Shown: positions 30,601 through 40,172, counted from the stretch's first letter. The stretch is DNA of 64,000 nt from Rhodoplanes sp963840055 (GCA_963840055.1 CAWIXM010000026.1:1-64000); one strand, 5' to 3'. Translations and numbers: made by a program. The notes: generated by a model not told the origin, from the sequence alone.

Positions 30601-31060
30601 GGCAAACGCGACGTACACCGCGCCAGGCATCACCTCGGCGGCGAGCCTCGCGGCGCAGAACGGCTCAACCTATTTCGTCACCTCCGACCTCAACGGCAAT
30701 CTCGCCGTATCGAGCATGAGCCCGGCAAACATCGTAAACAGCATCACGACGCTGGAGGGAAGCGTCAGCGCATTGCAGGGGAGCGTCGCCGCGTTGCAGG
30801 CGGACGTCGCGTCCTTGCACACCGACGTGGCAAAAGCGTTCGAGGGAACTGCGGTCGCAATCGCGCTCGGCGGCGGCTACCTGCCGGACAACAAGCGATT
30901 TGCCATCTCGACCAATTGGGGTACGTTCCGTGGCGAAAATGCAGCAAGTGTCGTTGCGCATCTGCGCGTGAACGACTTCATGGTGGTCAATGGCGGCTTC
31001 GCCTCCGGGTTCCAGCATGGCGGCATGGGCGGGCGCGTGGGAGCGACCTTTGCCTGGTGA
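27624..31060 (+). pseudogene. YadA-like trimeric autotransporter adhesin 2, broken by a one-base deletion
   Basis: The start MRLRVQRHNSVRIKRIDVSA and the whole leader are close copies of adhesin 1. The frame breaks at 28145/28146, where AATGCGCCGGAGCG should read AATGCGACCGGAGCG; one A is missing. As it stands the first frame stops at 28184. The second frame is then open to 31060 and contains ~55 more 14-residue head repeats, the same neck as adhesin 1, a coiled coil (LQGSVAALQADVASLHTDVA) and a complete anchor ending GRVGATFAW. Restored, it would be ~1,145 residues. The anchor differs from that of adhesin 1. This may be true inactivation, reversible variation, or a sequencing error in a repeat. 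Confidence 0.85.
27940..30290 (+). repeat. 42-bp tandem repeat tract of adhesin 2
   Basis: About 56 imperfect 42-bp units with the same core as in adhesin 1. Blocks of several units recur (for example the text around 28270-28440 and 29440-29610), a sign of repeated unequal exchange. Confidence 0.85.
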
Positions 31061-31094
31061 CGCCCTGACACCGCGCGGGCCGCGCTTTGCCGTT

Positions 31095-31721
31095 ATGCCC
31101 GGCCTTCTCCGTACGCTCGCATTGGGATTCGCGCTGGGAGCGGCGGTGCTTGTAAACGCCGCTTCCACGCAAGCCGCACCCAAGGCCGAACGGCCCGCTG
31201 CGGCGCCCAAGCGCGCGTCGATCGACCGCAACGGCGTCCTGATCCTGATCCGCTCGACCCTGCTCGCGCTCGACCACGCCAACAAGACCGGCAATTACAC
31301 GGTCTTGCGCGACCTCGGCGCGCCCGGCTTCCAGGTCAATACGGCGGCGCGCCTTGGCGAGATCTTCGCCGATCAGCGCCGCAACAATCTCGATCTGTCC
31401 GGCGTCGCCGCGATCGATCCGCAACTCAGCCTCCTGCCGCAGATCGAGGCGAACGGCTTCATGCGGCTCGCCGGATTTTTTCCGTCGATCCCGCGGCCGG
31501 TCAATTTCGAGATGATCTTTGCGCCGGTCGACGGCCAATGGCGGCTGTTCGGCCTCTCGGTCGCGCTCGGACAGAGCGGGTCGGCCGCCCCTCCCCCGCC
31601 GGTGGCTTCAAAACCGCCCGCCGCGCCTCATAAACGCACCGCCGCGCGCAAAGCAGCGCCAATTCCCAAACGTAGGCCTGCCCCTTCCGCCGCCGCGTCG
31701 CCCGCCGACTCCGCTCGCTGA
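31095..31721 (+). CDS. Secreted hypothetical protein (208 aa)
   Basis: I placed the start at 31095 (MPGLLRTLALGFALGAAVLV), where a signal peptide begins; the longer frame overlaps the adhesin end. The mature part contains DRNGVLILIRSTLLALDHAN and NYTVLRDLGAPGFQ, then a Pro/Ala/Lys-rich tail (residues ~165-208) that may be disordered or contact the cell wall. I recall similar secreted proteins in Bradyrhizobium relatives, without known function. The glycosyltransferase-like gene starts 13 bases downstream, so they probably form an operon. Confidence 0.7.
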   Translation: MPGLLRTLALGFALGAAVLVNAASTQAAPKAERPAAAPKRASIDRNGVLILIRSTLLALDHANKTGNYTVLRDLGAPGFQVNTAARLGEIFADQRRNNLDLSGVAAIDPQLSLLPQIEANGFMRLAGFFPSIPRPVNFEMIFAPVDGQWRLFGLSVALGQSGSAAPPPPVASKPPAAPHKRTAARKAAPIPKRRPAPSAAASPADSAR

Positions 31722-31734
31722 TCACGGAACGCCA

Positions 31735-32517
31735 ATGCTGCCGGTCGAAGCGCTGAAATCCATGCGGGTGATGTTCGCGACGCCCTGCTACATCTCGGCG
31801 GTGACGATGAATTACGTCGCGAGCATCTTCAATCTGACCTGCGAGGCGATGCGCCTCGGCCTTCCCTGCATTCTCCATCTGCACAGCGAGAGCCTCATTC
31901 CGCGGGGACGCAACAAGATCGTGCTGAAATTCCTGGCCGAGGAGGAGTTCACCCATCTGTTCTGGATCGATTCCGACGTCGCGTTCGAGGCGCGATCCGC
32001 AATGCGCCTTCTGCTCGCCGACCGCGACATCGCGGCCGGCGTCTACCCGATGAAATCGGAAGTCTGGCCGGCCGAGGGGCTCCCCGCCGGCATGACGCGC
32101 GAGCAATACGAAGTCCGCTACACCGAATATCCGTTCAATCCGATCGGGCACGGCGATGAGCGGGTGAGCAGCTATGTCGATCCCGAAGGCTTCGTCGACG
32201 TGGCCGAGGCGCCGACCGGCTTCATGGTCGTCAAACGCCACGTCTTCACCCAGATGATGGAGCGCTACCCGCACCTGAACTACACGCCGGACGGCCCCCC
32301 CAACAATCCGCAGGCCCATCTGCACTGGCGCTTCTTCGACTGCATGGTCGATCCCAATTCCGGCCGCTATCTGTCGGAAGACTTCGCCTTTTGCCGGCTT
32401 TGGCGCGACATAGGCGGCAAAGTGTGGGTCGATCTCGATTGCCGGCTCGGTCATCTCGGCCAGCACATGTTCAACGGCAATCTGTATGAGAGCCTGAAGG
32501 CGCAGGGCCGGTGGTAG
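31735..32517 (+). CDS. Glycosyltransferase-like protein (260 aa)
   Basis: Starting at MLPVEALKSMRVMFATPCY, the protein reads like a GT-A fold: an N-terminal strand, GLPCILHLHSESLIPRGRN, and a DxD-type motif in HLFWIDSDVAFE, followed by AGVYPMKSEVWP and a C-terminal acidic segment YLSEDFAFCRLWRDIGG. These are typical of a small group of glycosyltransferases that use nucleotide sugars and a metal ion. The acceptor is unknown. It follows the secreted protein in the same direction and is convergent with ppk2. Confidence 0.72.
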   Translation: MLPVEALKSMRVMFATPCYISAVTMNYVASIFNLTCEAMRLGLPCILHLHSESLIPRGRNKIVLKFLAEEEFTHLFWIDSDVAFEARSAMRLLLADRDIAAGVYPMKSEVWPAEGLPAGMTREQYEVRYTEYPFNPIGHGDERVSSYVDPEGFVDVAEAPTGFMVVKRHVFTQMMERYPHLNYTPDGPPNNPQAHLHWRFFDCMVDPNSGRYLSEDFAFCRLWRDIGGKVWVDLDCRLGHLGQHMFNGNLYESLKAQGRW

Positions 32518-32543
32518 GACGCGGGACGCAATACGACCGTCGC

Positions 32544-33353
32544 TCAGGACGGAACGTCGAAGAGCCGATGCGCCTGCTCGGCGAGTTGCGGATCGAGCGG
32601 CCGCGGTTCGAGGCTCACATCTTTGCCGAGGCGGTCGATCAGAATCCGGAAGGCGACGAGCCGGCCGAACGGCTTGTTGTTGGCCGGAATCAAATACCAC
32701 GGCACGCGCTTGGTCGAGGTCTGCTCCATCATGTCTTCGATCGCGACCTCGTAATCGCCCCAATGCGCGCGGTTGCGGAAGTCCTCGTAGGACAGTTTCC
32801 AGCGCTTGAGCGGATCGGTCAGGCGGCTCTTGAAGCGCTTGATCTGCTCCGCCGGCGTGATGTGCAGGAACAGCTTGGTGATGCGCATGCCGTCTTCGAC
32901 CAGCACGCGCTCGAACTCGTTGATCTCGTCGTAGGCGCGCCTCCATTCGCGCGTGGTGGCGAAGCCTTCGACCCGCTCCACCAGGACCCGCCCATACCAT
33001 GAGCGGTCGAACACGACGATCTGGCCGTATTCGGGCAGCCTCTCCCAGAACCGCTGCAGATAGTGCTTGCCCTTGTCGGGGCCGGTGGGTGCGCCGATCG
33101 GATAGACCTTGAAGCTGCGCGGGTCCAAGGCCCATCCAAGCCGGCGGACAATGCCGCCCTTGCCGGCGGTGTCCCAGCCTTCGAGGACAATGACGGCCCG
33201 CTCCCTCGTCCCCAGATAGGCCTGCTGGATGGCCTGCAGCGTCGACTGCATCGAGCTGAGCTTGCGCTCATAGTCGGCAAAATCGACCACCGGATGTTTG
33301 GTGATCGAAGTCAGACGCGGACGCTTGGAAACGATGAAGGCATTGGACTTCAC
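32544..33353 (-). CDS. ppk2: Polyphosphate kinase 2 (269 aa)
   Basis: Transfers phosphate between polyphosphate and nucleoside phosphates. Walker A is VLEGWDTAGKGGIVRRL, the lid region follows, and Walker B is IVVFDRSWYGRVLVERVEGF, all as in class PPK2. Further conserved text: YLQRFWERLPEYGQ and KRWKLSYEDFRNRAHW. Length is normal for a single-domain enzyme. It is monocistronic, convergent with the glycosyltransferase and divergent from glnB. A link to phosphate or nitrogen stress is possible but not shown by the sequence. Confidence 0.93.
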   Translation of the reverse strand: MKSNAFIVSKRPRLTSITKHPVVDFADYERKLSSMQSTLQAIQQAYLGTRERAVIVLEGWDTAGKGGIVRRLGWALDPRSFKVYPIGAPTGPDKGKHYLQRFWERLPEYGQIVVFDRSWYGRVLVERVEGFATTREWRRAYDEINEFERVLVEDGMRITKLFLHITPAEQIKRFKSRLTDPLKRWKLSYEDFRNRAHWGDYEVAIEDMMEQTSTKRVPWYLIPANNKPFGRLVAFRILIDRLGKDVSLEPRPLDPQLAEQAHRLFDVPS

Positions 33354-33612
33354 GGCGGGCCCCTGACGCTTCGTTACTTCAATCTACTGGAATCCGTCGA
33401 TCGGTGAATACGGCAATCGGCGGCCGTCTCTCCGAAGAGTGATGTGCGGAGCGCGCCGGTCCTTCTGCCAATCCGGCCCCGATTTGGTTCTGCTCAATTC
33501 TTATGCATATTGCTCATGGATGCGGCGAAGAAGGCGGGAAGGGGCCGCCTAATTCCTCAGCAGTTAACAGTAACAGTTTAACTCATGTGCGCAAATGCAC
33601 GGCTGTCCCGAC

Positions 33613-33628
33613 TGGCATGGACCCTGCT
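33613..33628 (+). promoter_or_regulatory. Candidate sigma-54 promoter of glnBA
   Basis: TGGCATGGACCCTGCT has GG and GC separated by ten bases and matches most of the -24/-12 consensus. It lies 58 bases upstream of the glnB start, where an NtrC-dependent promoter is known in relatives. I do not see a perfect NtrC site. Confidence 0.55.
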
Positions 33629-33685
33629 AACCGGGTCGTCGGGCCCGACGAAGCGTTTGCTCAGTCGGCTGGGAGACGAAGTGCA

Positions 33686-34024
33686 ATGAAAAAAATCGAG
33701 GCAATTATTAAGCCATTCAAACTCGACGAGGTGAAGGAGGGGTTACAGGACGTCGGTTTGCAGGGGATCACGGTGACGGAAGCCAAGGGTTTCGGCCGCC
33801 AGAAAGGACACACGGAGCTCTACCGCGGCGCCGAGTATGTCGTTGACTTTCTTCCCAAAGTGAAGATCGAGGTTGTGCTCGCCGACGATATGGTCGAGAA
33901 AGCCGTCGATGCGATCCGTCGCGCCGCCCAGACCGGGCGGATCGGCGACGGCAAGATTTTCGTATCCAACATCGAAGAAGCCATCCGGATCCGAACGGGC
34001 GAAACCGGATTGGACGCCATCTGA
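33686..34024 (+). CDS. glnB: Nitrogen regulatory protein P-II (112 aa)
   Basis: Trimeric sensor of glutamine, 2-oxoglutarate and ATP/ADP that controls GlnE, NtrB and transporters. The start MKKIEAIIKPFKLDEVKEGL at 33686 is the family's N-terminus; upstream in-frame codons are leader. The T loop has GRQKGHTELYRGAEYVVDF with Tyr51, the uridylylation site, and the signatures KIEVVLADD and GRIGDGKIFV are intact. It is followed 72 bases later by glnA in the same direction and preceded by a candidate sigma-54 promoter. Confidence 0.97.
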   Translation: MKKIEAIIKPFKLDEVKEGLQDVGLQGITVTEAKGFGRQKGHTELYRGAEYVVDFLPKVKIEVVLADDMVEKAVDAIRRAAQTGRIGDGKIFVSNIEEAIRIRTGETGLDAI

Positions 34025-34096
34025 CATCTATTCGGACCGCGGGCTGGCCGACCGCCCGCGCGCCGTTTAGAGCGCTCCTAACATAAGGATGTAACT

Positions 34097-35506
34097 ATGA
34101 CGACGGCCAAAGACGTGCTGAAACTCATCAAGGACAATGACGTCAAGTTCGCGGACTTCCGTTTCACCGACCCGCGCGGCAAGTGGCAGCATGTCACCTT
34201 CGATATTTCCCAGATCGAGGAAGACACCTTTTCCGAAGGCATGATGTTCGACGGCTCGTCGATTGCCGGCTGGAAGGCAATTCACGAATCCGACATGTGC
34301 TTGATGCCGGACCCCGCTTCGGCCTGCATCGATCCGTTCTTCGCCGAGACAACGCTGGTGCTGGTCTGCGACGTTCTCGAGCCGACCACCGGCGAGCCCT
34401 ACAGCCGCGATCCGCGCGGCATGGCCAAGAAGGCCGAGGCGATGGTGAAGTCGCTCGGCGTCGGCGACACCGTCTGTTTCGGCCCGGAAGCCGAGTTTTT
34501 CGTGTTCGACGACGTGAAATTTCGAGCCGATCCCTACAACACCGGCTTCAAGCTCGACATGGTCGAGCTGCCGATCAATACCGACACCGACTATGAGGGC
34601 GGCAATCTCGGCCACCACATCGGCTTCAAGAAGGGCTACTTCCCGGTCCCGCCCCAGGACTCGATGCAGGACATGCGCTCCGAAATGCTGTCCGCCATGG
34701 CCAAGATGGGCGTGAAAGTCGAGAAGCACCACCACGAGGTCGCCTCGGCCCAGCATGAACTCGGCATGCAGTTCGCCCCGCTGACGGTGATGGCCGATCA
34801 GCTGATGATCTACAAATACTGCATCCACATGGTCGCCAATGTGTACGGCAAGACCGCTACCTTCATGCCCAAGCCCGTCTATGGCGACAACGGCTCCGGC
34901 ATGCACTGCCATCAGTCGATCTGGAAGGACGGCAAGCCGGTCTTCGCCGGCAACAAATACGCCGATCTCTCGGAGACCTGCCTGTCCTACATCGCGGGCG
35001 TGATCAAGCACGCCAAGGCGATCAACGCCTTCAGCAACCCGGCGACCAACTCCTACAAGCGGCTGGTGCCGGGCTTCGAAGCGCCGGTGCTGCTCGCCTA
35101 TTCGGCGCGCAACCGGTCGGCCGCGTGCCGCATCCCGCACACCTCGAACCCGAAGGCCAAGCGCGTCGAGGTGCGCTTCCCCGACCCGCTCGCCAACCCG
35201 TATCTCGCTTTTGCGGCGATGCTGATGGCGGGCCTCGACGGCATCAAGAACAAGCTCGATCCGGGCCCGGCGGTCGACAAGGACCTCTACGACCTGCCGC
35301 CGGCCGAACTCAAGCAGATCCCGACCGTGTGCGGCTCGCTGCGCGAAGCCTTGGAATGCCTCGACAAGGACCGCGAGTTCCTGAAGGCCGGCGGCGTCTT
35401 CGACGACGACTTCATCGACAGCTATATCGAACTGAAGATGAGCGAAGTCATCCGCTTCGAACACACGCCGCATCCGGTCGAGTTCGAGATGTACTATTCC
35501 GCTTGA
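34097..35506 (+). CDS. glnA: Glutamine synthetase type I (469 aa)
   Basis: Makes glutamine from glutamate and ammonia in the cytosol. The N-terminal beta-Grasp has VKFADFRFTDPRGKWQH; the metal/ATP sites include CFGPEAEFFVFDDV and GSGMHCHQSIWKDG; the Asp-flap region is MMFDGSSIAGW. The adenylylation Tyr is in KDLYDLPP at residue 398, so GlnE control is expected. Length and frame are normal. It is co-transcribed with glnB and ends before a strong terminator. Confidence 0.98.
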   Translation: MTTAKDVLKLIKDNDVKFADFRFTDPRGKWQHVTFDISQIEEDTFSEGMMFDGSSIAGWKAIHESDMCLMPDPASACIDPFFAETTLVLVCDVLEPTTGEPYSRDPRGMAKKAEAMVKSLGVGDTVCFGPEAEFFVFDDVKFRADPYNTGFKLDMVELPINTDTDYEGGNLGHHIGFKKGYFPVPPQDSMQDMRSEMLSAMAKMGVKVEKHHHEVASAQHELGMQFAPLTVMADQLMIYKYCIHMVANVYGKTATFMPKPVYGDNGSGMHCHQSIWKDGKPVFAGNKYADLSETCLSYIAGVIKHAKAINAFSNPATNSYKRLVPGFEAPVLLAYSARNRSAACRIPHTSNPKAKRVEVRFPDPLANPYLAFAAMLMAGLDGIKNKLDPGPAVDKDLYDLPPAELKQIPTVCGSLREALECLDKDREFLKAGGVFDDDFIDSYIELKMSEVIRFEHTPHPVEFEMYYSA

Positions 35507-35542
35507 CGGGAGTGCTCCGCAGATCGCATTGCGATCTACCTT

Positions 35543-35568
35543 GGGCGTCCTTCGGGACGCCCGTTTTT
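35543..35568 (+). terminator. Intrinsic terminator of glnBA
   Basis: GGGCGTCC and GGACGCCC form an 8-bp stem around a TTCG tetraloop, followed by GTTTTT. Confidence 0.93.
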
Positions 35569-36382
35569 ATGTCAACATGTGAATCTTGCAACCAAATTTC
35601 TGTTATGCCTAAATAACGACTGCTATGGAAAGCTGAGGAAGGAAGGTATGAATATTGCTAAGAAATACGAACGCGATATTGACCTTTTGCTTGCTGAAGA
35701 GTTTACCGTAAACCCTTCATTTGCCAAACAGTTCAAAGCACTCACAGGCTTTCAAACCAAGGAAGCGTCCGTTGCAGAATTTTGGGTTTCGAGGAGTGAT
35801 AAATGGGGGGAGTCCGATCTTATCGTCGTCTATGAATCCCATCTTGGCGAGCGGTTCGCTCTCCTGATCGAGGATAAAGTAGATGCGCCCTTGCAGCCCG
35901 ACCAAGCCCAAAGATATCGACTCCGAGCAGACCGGGACTGTACTCGCGGTATATACAATGAGTACGAGGTAGTACTGTGTGCGCCACAATACTACATCGA
36001 CAACCATTCGGACTTGGACGGATTTGATCGTCGAATTCCACTCGAAAGGCTCGCAGAAATCATTCGAACACAAAACGATGGAAGAGCCGAGTATCGAGCG
36101 AAGTTTTTAGAAACCGCGGCCACCAAGCGTATAAACGCTTGGAAACGTGAGGACGATCCAGCGACAAATGAATTCTGGGATTCCGCCTACGAACTCGCTA
36201 CTCGCGAGTTTCCAGAATTGGAGATGAAAAAGTTAAAGATGACCAAGAATTCCACTTGGGTCAGCCTCCGACCTCACGACTTCCCAACGCAGCCAAAGCG
36301 TATCTATTTAAATCTAAAGGGAGGGCGCGGCCAAATTGACCTTACATTTAGCAATACCCTTGCTTCCTTCTTCCGGCGCCGT

Positions 36383-37598
36383 TTCAAATCCGAAGTGCAA
36401 CAGGGCAGCATAGACGGCATGGCGGAGTGAGTGGCGGGGGAAAGGGTCGGGGTCAAGGGCTTTAGTCGCCGGAGACGATGCGAGCGCAGCGAGCACCCTT
36501 GAGGCCGACGTTTTCTCCCGCCAGACTTTGCCATGTTGTGTATGCCGGTTTTTCTGGCGGTCAGATGGAAGACTATCCTTGCGTGGGACAGCACATCTCA
36601 CGGAGGAAAAATGCCCGAAGGCTATCTCCATCTGACCTGCGAACAACGCTGCCAGATTTACGCGCTCTTGCAAAGCGGCCACTCGCAAGCCCACATCGCG
36701 CGGCAAATTGGCGTCGATCCGTCGACGATCAGCCGCGAGCTTGTTCGCAACACCGGCGCGCGCGGCTATCGCTTCAAGCAAGCGCACGAGAAGGCCTCGC
36801 AGAGACGCCAAGAGGCCTCGGACAAGCCGCGCAAAATAACGCCAGATTTGGTGGAGCTGATCGAAGAAAAACTGACGCAACAGCAGTGGAGTCCCGATCA
36901 GATCAGCGGGCGTCTGGCGAAGGATGGCGTCGCCTTTATCAGTCACGAGCGCATCTATCAGCATGTCTGGAAAGACAAGAAAGACGGGGGCACGCTGTAT
37001 CTTCACTTGCGTCACAGCGGCAAAAAATACAACAGGCGCAAGGGCAAGAATTCGGGGCGCGGGCTGATTCCGAACCGCGTCGATATCGATCAGCGGCCTC
37101 CTATTGTCGCCGCAAAAATCCGCATCGGAGACTGGGAGGCCGACACGATTATCGGCGCCAATCACAAAGGCGTTGTCATGTCGCACGTCGAGCGAACCTC
37201 CAAATACACCAAGCTCGCCAAACTGCCGGACAAGAACGCGGACTTTGTCGTGCAGGCCTGCGCACGCGTGCTTTTGCCGCTCGCTGACCAAATCGAAACA
37301 ATCACTTACGACAATGGAAAAGAGTTCGCCTCTCACGCCCAAATCGCAACCTCGCTGGGGGCACTATCCTATTTTGCCAAGCCCTATCACTCGTGGGAAC
37401 GCGGCCTCAACGAACACACTAACGGCCTCTTCAGGCAGTACTTCCCAAAAGGTTCCGACTTCTCTATTTTGTCCGATGCCGATGTCCAAAGGGTCGAGGA
37501 CAAACTCAACTCTCGCCCCAGAAAGATACTCGGCTACCAAACCCCTCGCGAGATTTTCTTCAGCGCCAGAAATCTGCCCGTTGCACTTCACTGTTGAA
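36383..37598 (+). mobile_element. IS30-family insertion sequence, ~1.2 kb
   Basis: Inverted ends: left TTCAAATCCGAAGTGCAAC, right the complement of TTCAACAGTGAAGTGCAAC, with a perfect inner GAAGTGCAAC. I include the outer TTCAA match because the transposase stop lies inside it; the boundary could be ~9 bp further in on each side. I see no clear target duplication. Confidence 0.8.
36611..37597 (+). CDS. IS30-family transposase (328 aa)
   Basis: DDE transposase of the element. The start MPEGYLHLTCEQRCQIYALL follows GGAGG. The N-terminal HTH has SQAHIARQIGVDPSTISREL; catalytic residues are the Asp in GDWEADTIIG, the Asp in TITYDNGKEFASH and the Glu in GLNEHTNGLFRQYFPKG. The frame is intact and the length normal for IS30. 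Confidence 0.93.
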   Translation: MPEGYLHLTCEQRCQIYALLQSGHSQAHIARQIGVDPSTISRELVRNTGARGYRFKQAHEKASQRRQEASDKPRKITPDLVELIEEKLTQQQWSPDQISGRLAKDGVAFISHERIYQHVWKDKKDGGTLYLHLRHSGKKYNRRKGKNSGRGLIPNRVDIDQRPPIVAAKIRIGDWEADTIIGANHKGVVMSHVERTSKYTKLAKLPDKNADFVVQACARVLLPLADQIETITYDNGKEFASHAQIATSLGALSYFAKPYHSWERGLNEHTNGLFRQYFPKGSDFSILSDADVQRVEDKLNSRPRKILGYQTPREIFFSARNLPVALHC

Positions 37599-37884
37599 TG
37601 GGCGCGGAATAAAATAGAGCATTTACTGGAAAGTGACATGTCAGTTCACCAAACGACCGCATCAGCGGCAATCAGGATCGAAACAACCGAATTCCGAATC
37701 GCTGATGGAGTTGAGGCCGGCATGCCGAAACTAAGAGAAGCGTTCGAAGCGTGCTCGCGACTGATCGCATTATACCGCCGCACCCATGCTGATCTGGATG
37801 AAGCTGCAAAAGATGCAACACGATTTTGAGCTCGTTTTAATTGTTGGCAACCAGTAACGCGTACAGCGTCTGCGGGCGGCGACC

Positions 37885-38429
37885 CTATTGCCCGTGTGCG
37901 GGATCCAACGCCAATCCCAAAGCCCTGATTGATGGTCGCGAACATCTGGTAGAAGCCCGATACGACGACGACCTCGACCAGACCTTCCACTCCCCATTCC
38001 GCCGCGACCCGCGCCTGGAGTTCGTCCGGGAACTTCCTGCCAAGCCATGGTCTTCGCTAGCACCTCATTCAGCAAGGCATAGGGGTGGGGCAGCGCCTTG
38101 GTCGCGCCCGAACCGATCGCGTCGATCACCTCGCGCGGCAGCCCCGCGGCAAGGGCGTGTTCGATATGGTCCTGCCATTCGAACCCCGCGCCCGTCGCGC
38201 GCGAGACCGACAGCACGATGAACTGATAGGCGGTCCGCGGCAGCACCCCTTCGAACTTCAGGAAAAAGCCGAGCTGCTCGACGCGCTTTGCGAGTTCGGG
38301 GTGATTGAGCAGCGCGAGATACGGCCCGCCGAACCCTTCGCCATGCGCTTTGCGCCGAACCGAAATCTCGTCGTACAGCGCCTTCGCGGCGGGCGAAAAC
38401 TTGGCTGGGTCCATCTGCAGCACAGTCAT
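37885..38429 (-). pseudogene. Carboxymuconolactone decarboxylase-family gene, frameshifted
   Basis: The start MTVLQMDPAKFSPAAKALYD at 38429 follows GGAG. The family text PYLALLNHPELAKRVEQLG and VLSVSRATGAGFEWQDH is clear. Near 38030-38045 the frame breaks after KTMAWQE; the other frame continues VEGLVEVVVVSGFYQMFATINQGFG, the normal C-terminal helix of the family, and the 3' end is uncertain (a stop at 37885 in a third frame fits best). It lies 11 bases after the stop of the ThDP enzyme gene, so the two form an operon. Cys and His typical of AhpD-type peroxidases are not in the usual CxxC form, so it is more likely decarboxylase-like. The exact function is unknown. Confidence 0.7.
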
Positions 38430-38440
38430 CGCCGATCTCC

Positions 38441-40172
38441 TTACTCGTGATAGGACCACGCGGCAGCCGCCGTTTTGAAATCATAGACCGGCGTCGGGCA
38501 ATCCTTATCGGCCTTCACATCGATGAGCACCGTCGCATTCGCGGCGAGCGCCTTGGCGAACGCGTCTTCGAGCTGCTCGGGATCCTCGACCGTAATTCCT
38601 TGCGCGCCCAGCGACCGCGCAAAGCCTGCCCAATCATGATTGGGCACGGTCGTCAGCTCATCCGGGAGAGGACCCAGGCTATGGGCGCGCAGCCAGACAT
38701 TACCCAGAGCGCTATTGTTGAGCACCACATAGATGATTGGAAGCCGGTAGCGCGCCGCCGTCTGCACCTCGATGCCGTGCATGTGCATGCATCCGTCGCC
38801 GGTAAAGACCGCGACCCGGCGATCGGGGCGCGCACACTGCACGCCGACAGCCGCCGGAATGGCCCAGCCCATCGGTCCGAGATTGGTGGCTGAAATATAG
38901 GTGCCCGGCTCGTAGGCCATCCAATAATGACTGGCGAAGGCCCGATGGGCGCCGGAGTCGATGAGCACGATGCCGTCGCGCGGATAGACCTTGCGCAGCG
39001 CCGCAATGGCGGTCGCCGGATGGATCGGCCGCGTCGACCGGTTCATGTTCTCGACGTCGTAGAGGCGCGGTCCCGACTTGATCTTCGCAACCCAGTCGCG
39101 TCGCTGCTCGCGCGCGTCCGCAAGCGCCGCGGCGTAAGTCTTCGCCTCGGCCAGCATCAACTCGAGAAAAGCGCGGGTGCTTCCCGGCACGCTGTGCGCA
39201 GCGTCGCTATGGGCCGTCAGTTCCTGCATGTCGGTGTTCACGTGGATCACGACGGCTTTCGACAACTTTTCGCGCAGCGTCCAGTGCATGCTGTCGCGCT
39301 CATTCAGCCCCGAGCCGATTACGATGAGAGCGTCGAGATCGCCGCCCAGAAGCGCGTTCGTCGCATGGCGCGTTCCCGCATAGCCGAACACGCCAAGCGA
39401 CAAATCATGGTCCTCTGGAAACACGCCTTTGGCGCGCAGCGTCGTTGCAACCGGGAGCGCCCAAGTCTCTGCCACCTCCTTCAACAGCGCCGCCGCAGCG
39501 GCATCGCCGACGCCGGCGCCGGCGAGACAGGCAATCCGTTGCGGGCCGGCGTCCGACGCGGCGCCAAGGCCGTTCAAGGCGGCGCGCGCTCGCGGCAGGC
39601 TGAGAGGCTCGATGCCGTTGAAATAGGGCGACACGCTCACATAGTCCGCCGCGCAGTCCCCGGTCAGGACATCGCGCGTCAGCGACAGATGAACCGGTCC
39701 GCGCGGCCTCGCCCACATCGACGTCAACGCATGCCGGAACCAGTGGCTGAGATTGGCCGCATTGGCCACCGTCATGGAAAGCCGCGTCAGCGGCTTCATG
39801 ACCGCGGTATCGTCCAGCGTCGCTTGGCTTGCGTCCTGGAATTCTCCGAGCCCCTCCATCACGACCGGCACTTCGCCGCTCAACACGAGAACCGGCGAGG
39901 AATCGGTCTTCGCCGCGGCGACGGCCGTCGCCATGTTGCAAAGGCCAGGACCGCCAATTCCAAGCGCCGCGCCGAAATGCCCGCTCGCGCGCGCATAGCC
40001 GTCCGCCATATAAGCGGCACCCCCCTCATGTGCGGCGACGACCGGTTTCAGCTCGGGATGCCGCGCCAAAGCCAGGAGAAAGGGATCGACTAATCCGCCG
40101 GGAACGAGGAACAGATGGCTGAGGCCTTCGCGGGCAAGGGCGTCTCAAAATAAAATCGGTGCCGAGCGCCAT
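38441..40172 (-). pseudogene. Thiamine-diphosphate enzyme (acetolactate-synthase-like), 5' frameshift
   Basis: The natural start is MALGTDFIL at 40172, after GAGGAA. Within nine codons an extra base near 40146 shifts the frame; the remaining 542 residues (from about 40069) are open. In the corrected frame the start reads on as ALAREGLSHLFLVPGG. Family motifs: the catalytic Glu in VVAAHEGGAAYMADGYAR, and the ThDP motif GDGCMHMHGIEVQTAAR ending VLNN. Similarity is to acetolactate synthase or other 2-oxoacid decarboxylases; the substrate is not evident. It is followed by the CMD-family gene, also frameshifted. It is either inactive or a sequencing artefact. Confidence 0.8.

Larger units (their letters stand above)
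35648..37829 (+). pseudogene. PD-(D/E)XK-type nuclease gene split by IS30
   Basis: The 5' part starts at 35648 (MNIAKKYERDIDLLLAEEF) after AGGAAGG. It has the nuclease core: Asp57 in GESDLIVVY, Glu75-x-Lys77 in FALLIEDKV, and a downstream QPDQAQRY (Q-x3-Y). An IS30 element enters near 36383. The 3' part resumes near 37599 (WARNKIEHLLESDMSVH, SAAIRIETTEFRI) and ends at 37829. Removing the element gives one open frame of ~321 residues. Its codon use (more A/T, many Lys and Asn) differs from its neighbours, which suggests transfer. Similar nucleases occur in defence loci, but the role here is unknown. As read, the truncated product ends at 36430. Confidence 0.75.

Noticed and set aside
31501..33135. 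544-residue minus-strand open frame
   Set aside because: Overlaps ppk2 in another frame and lies antisense to the glycosyltransferase; no domain.
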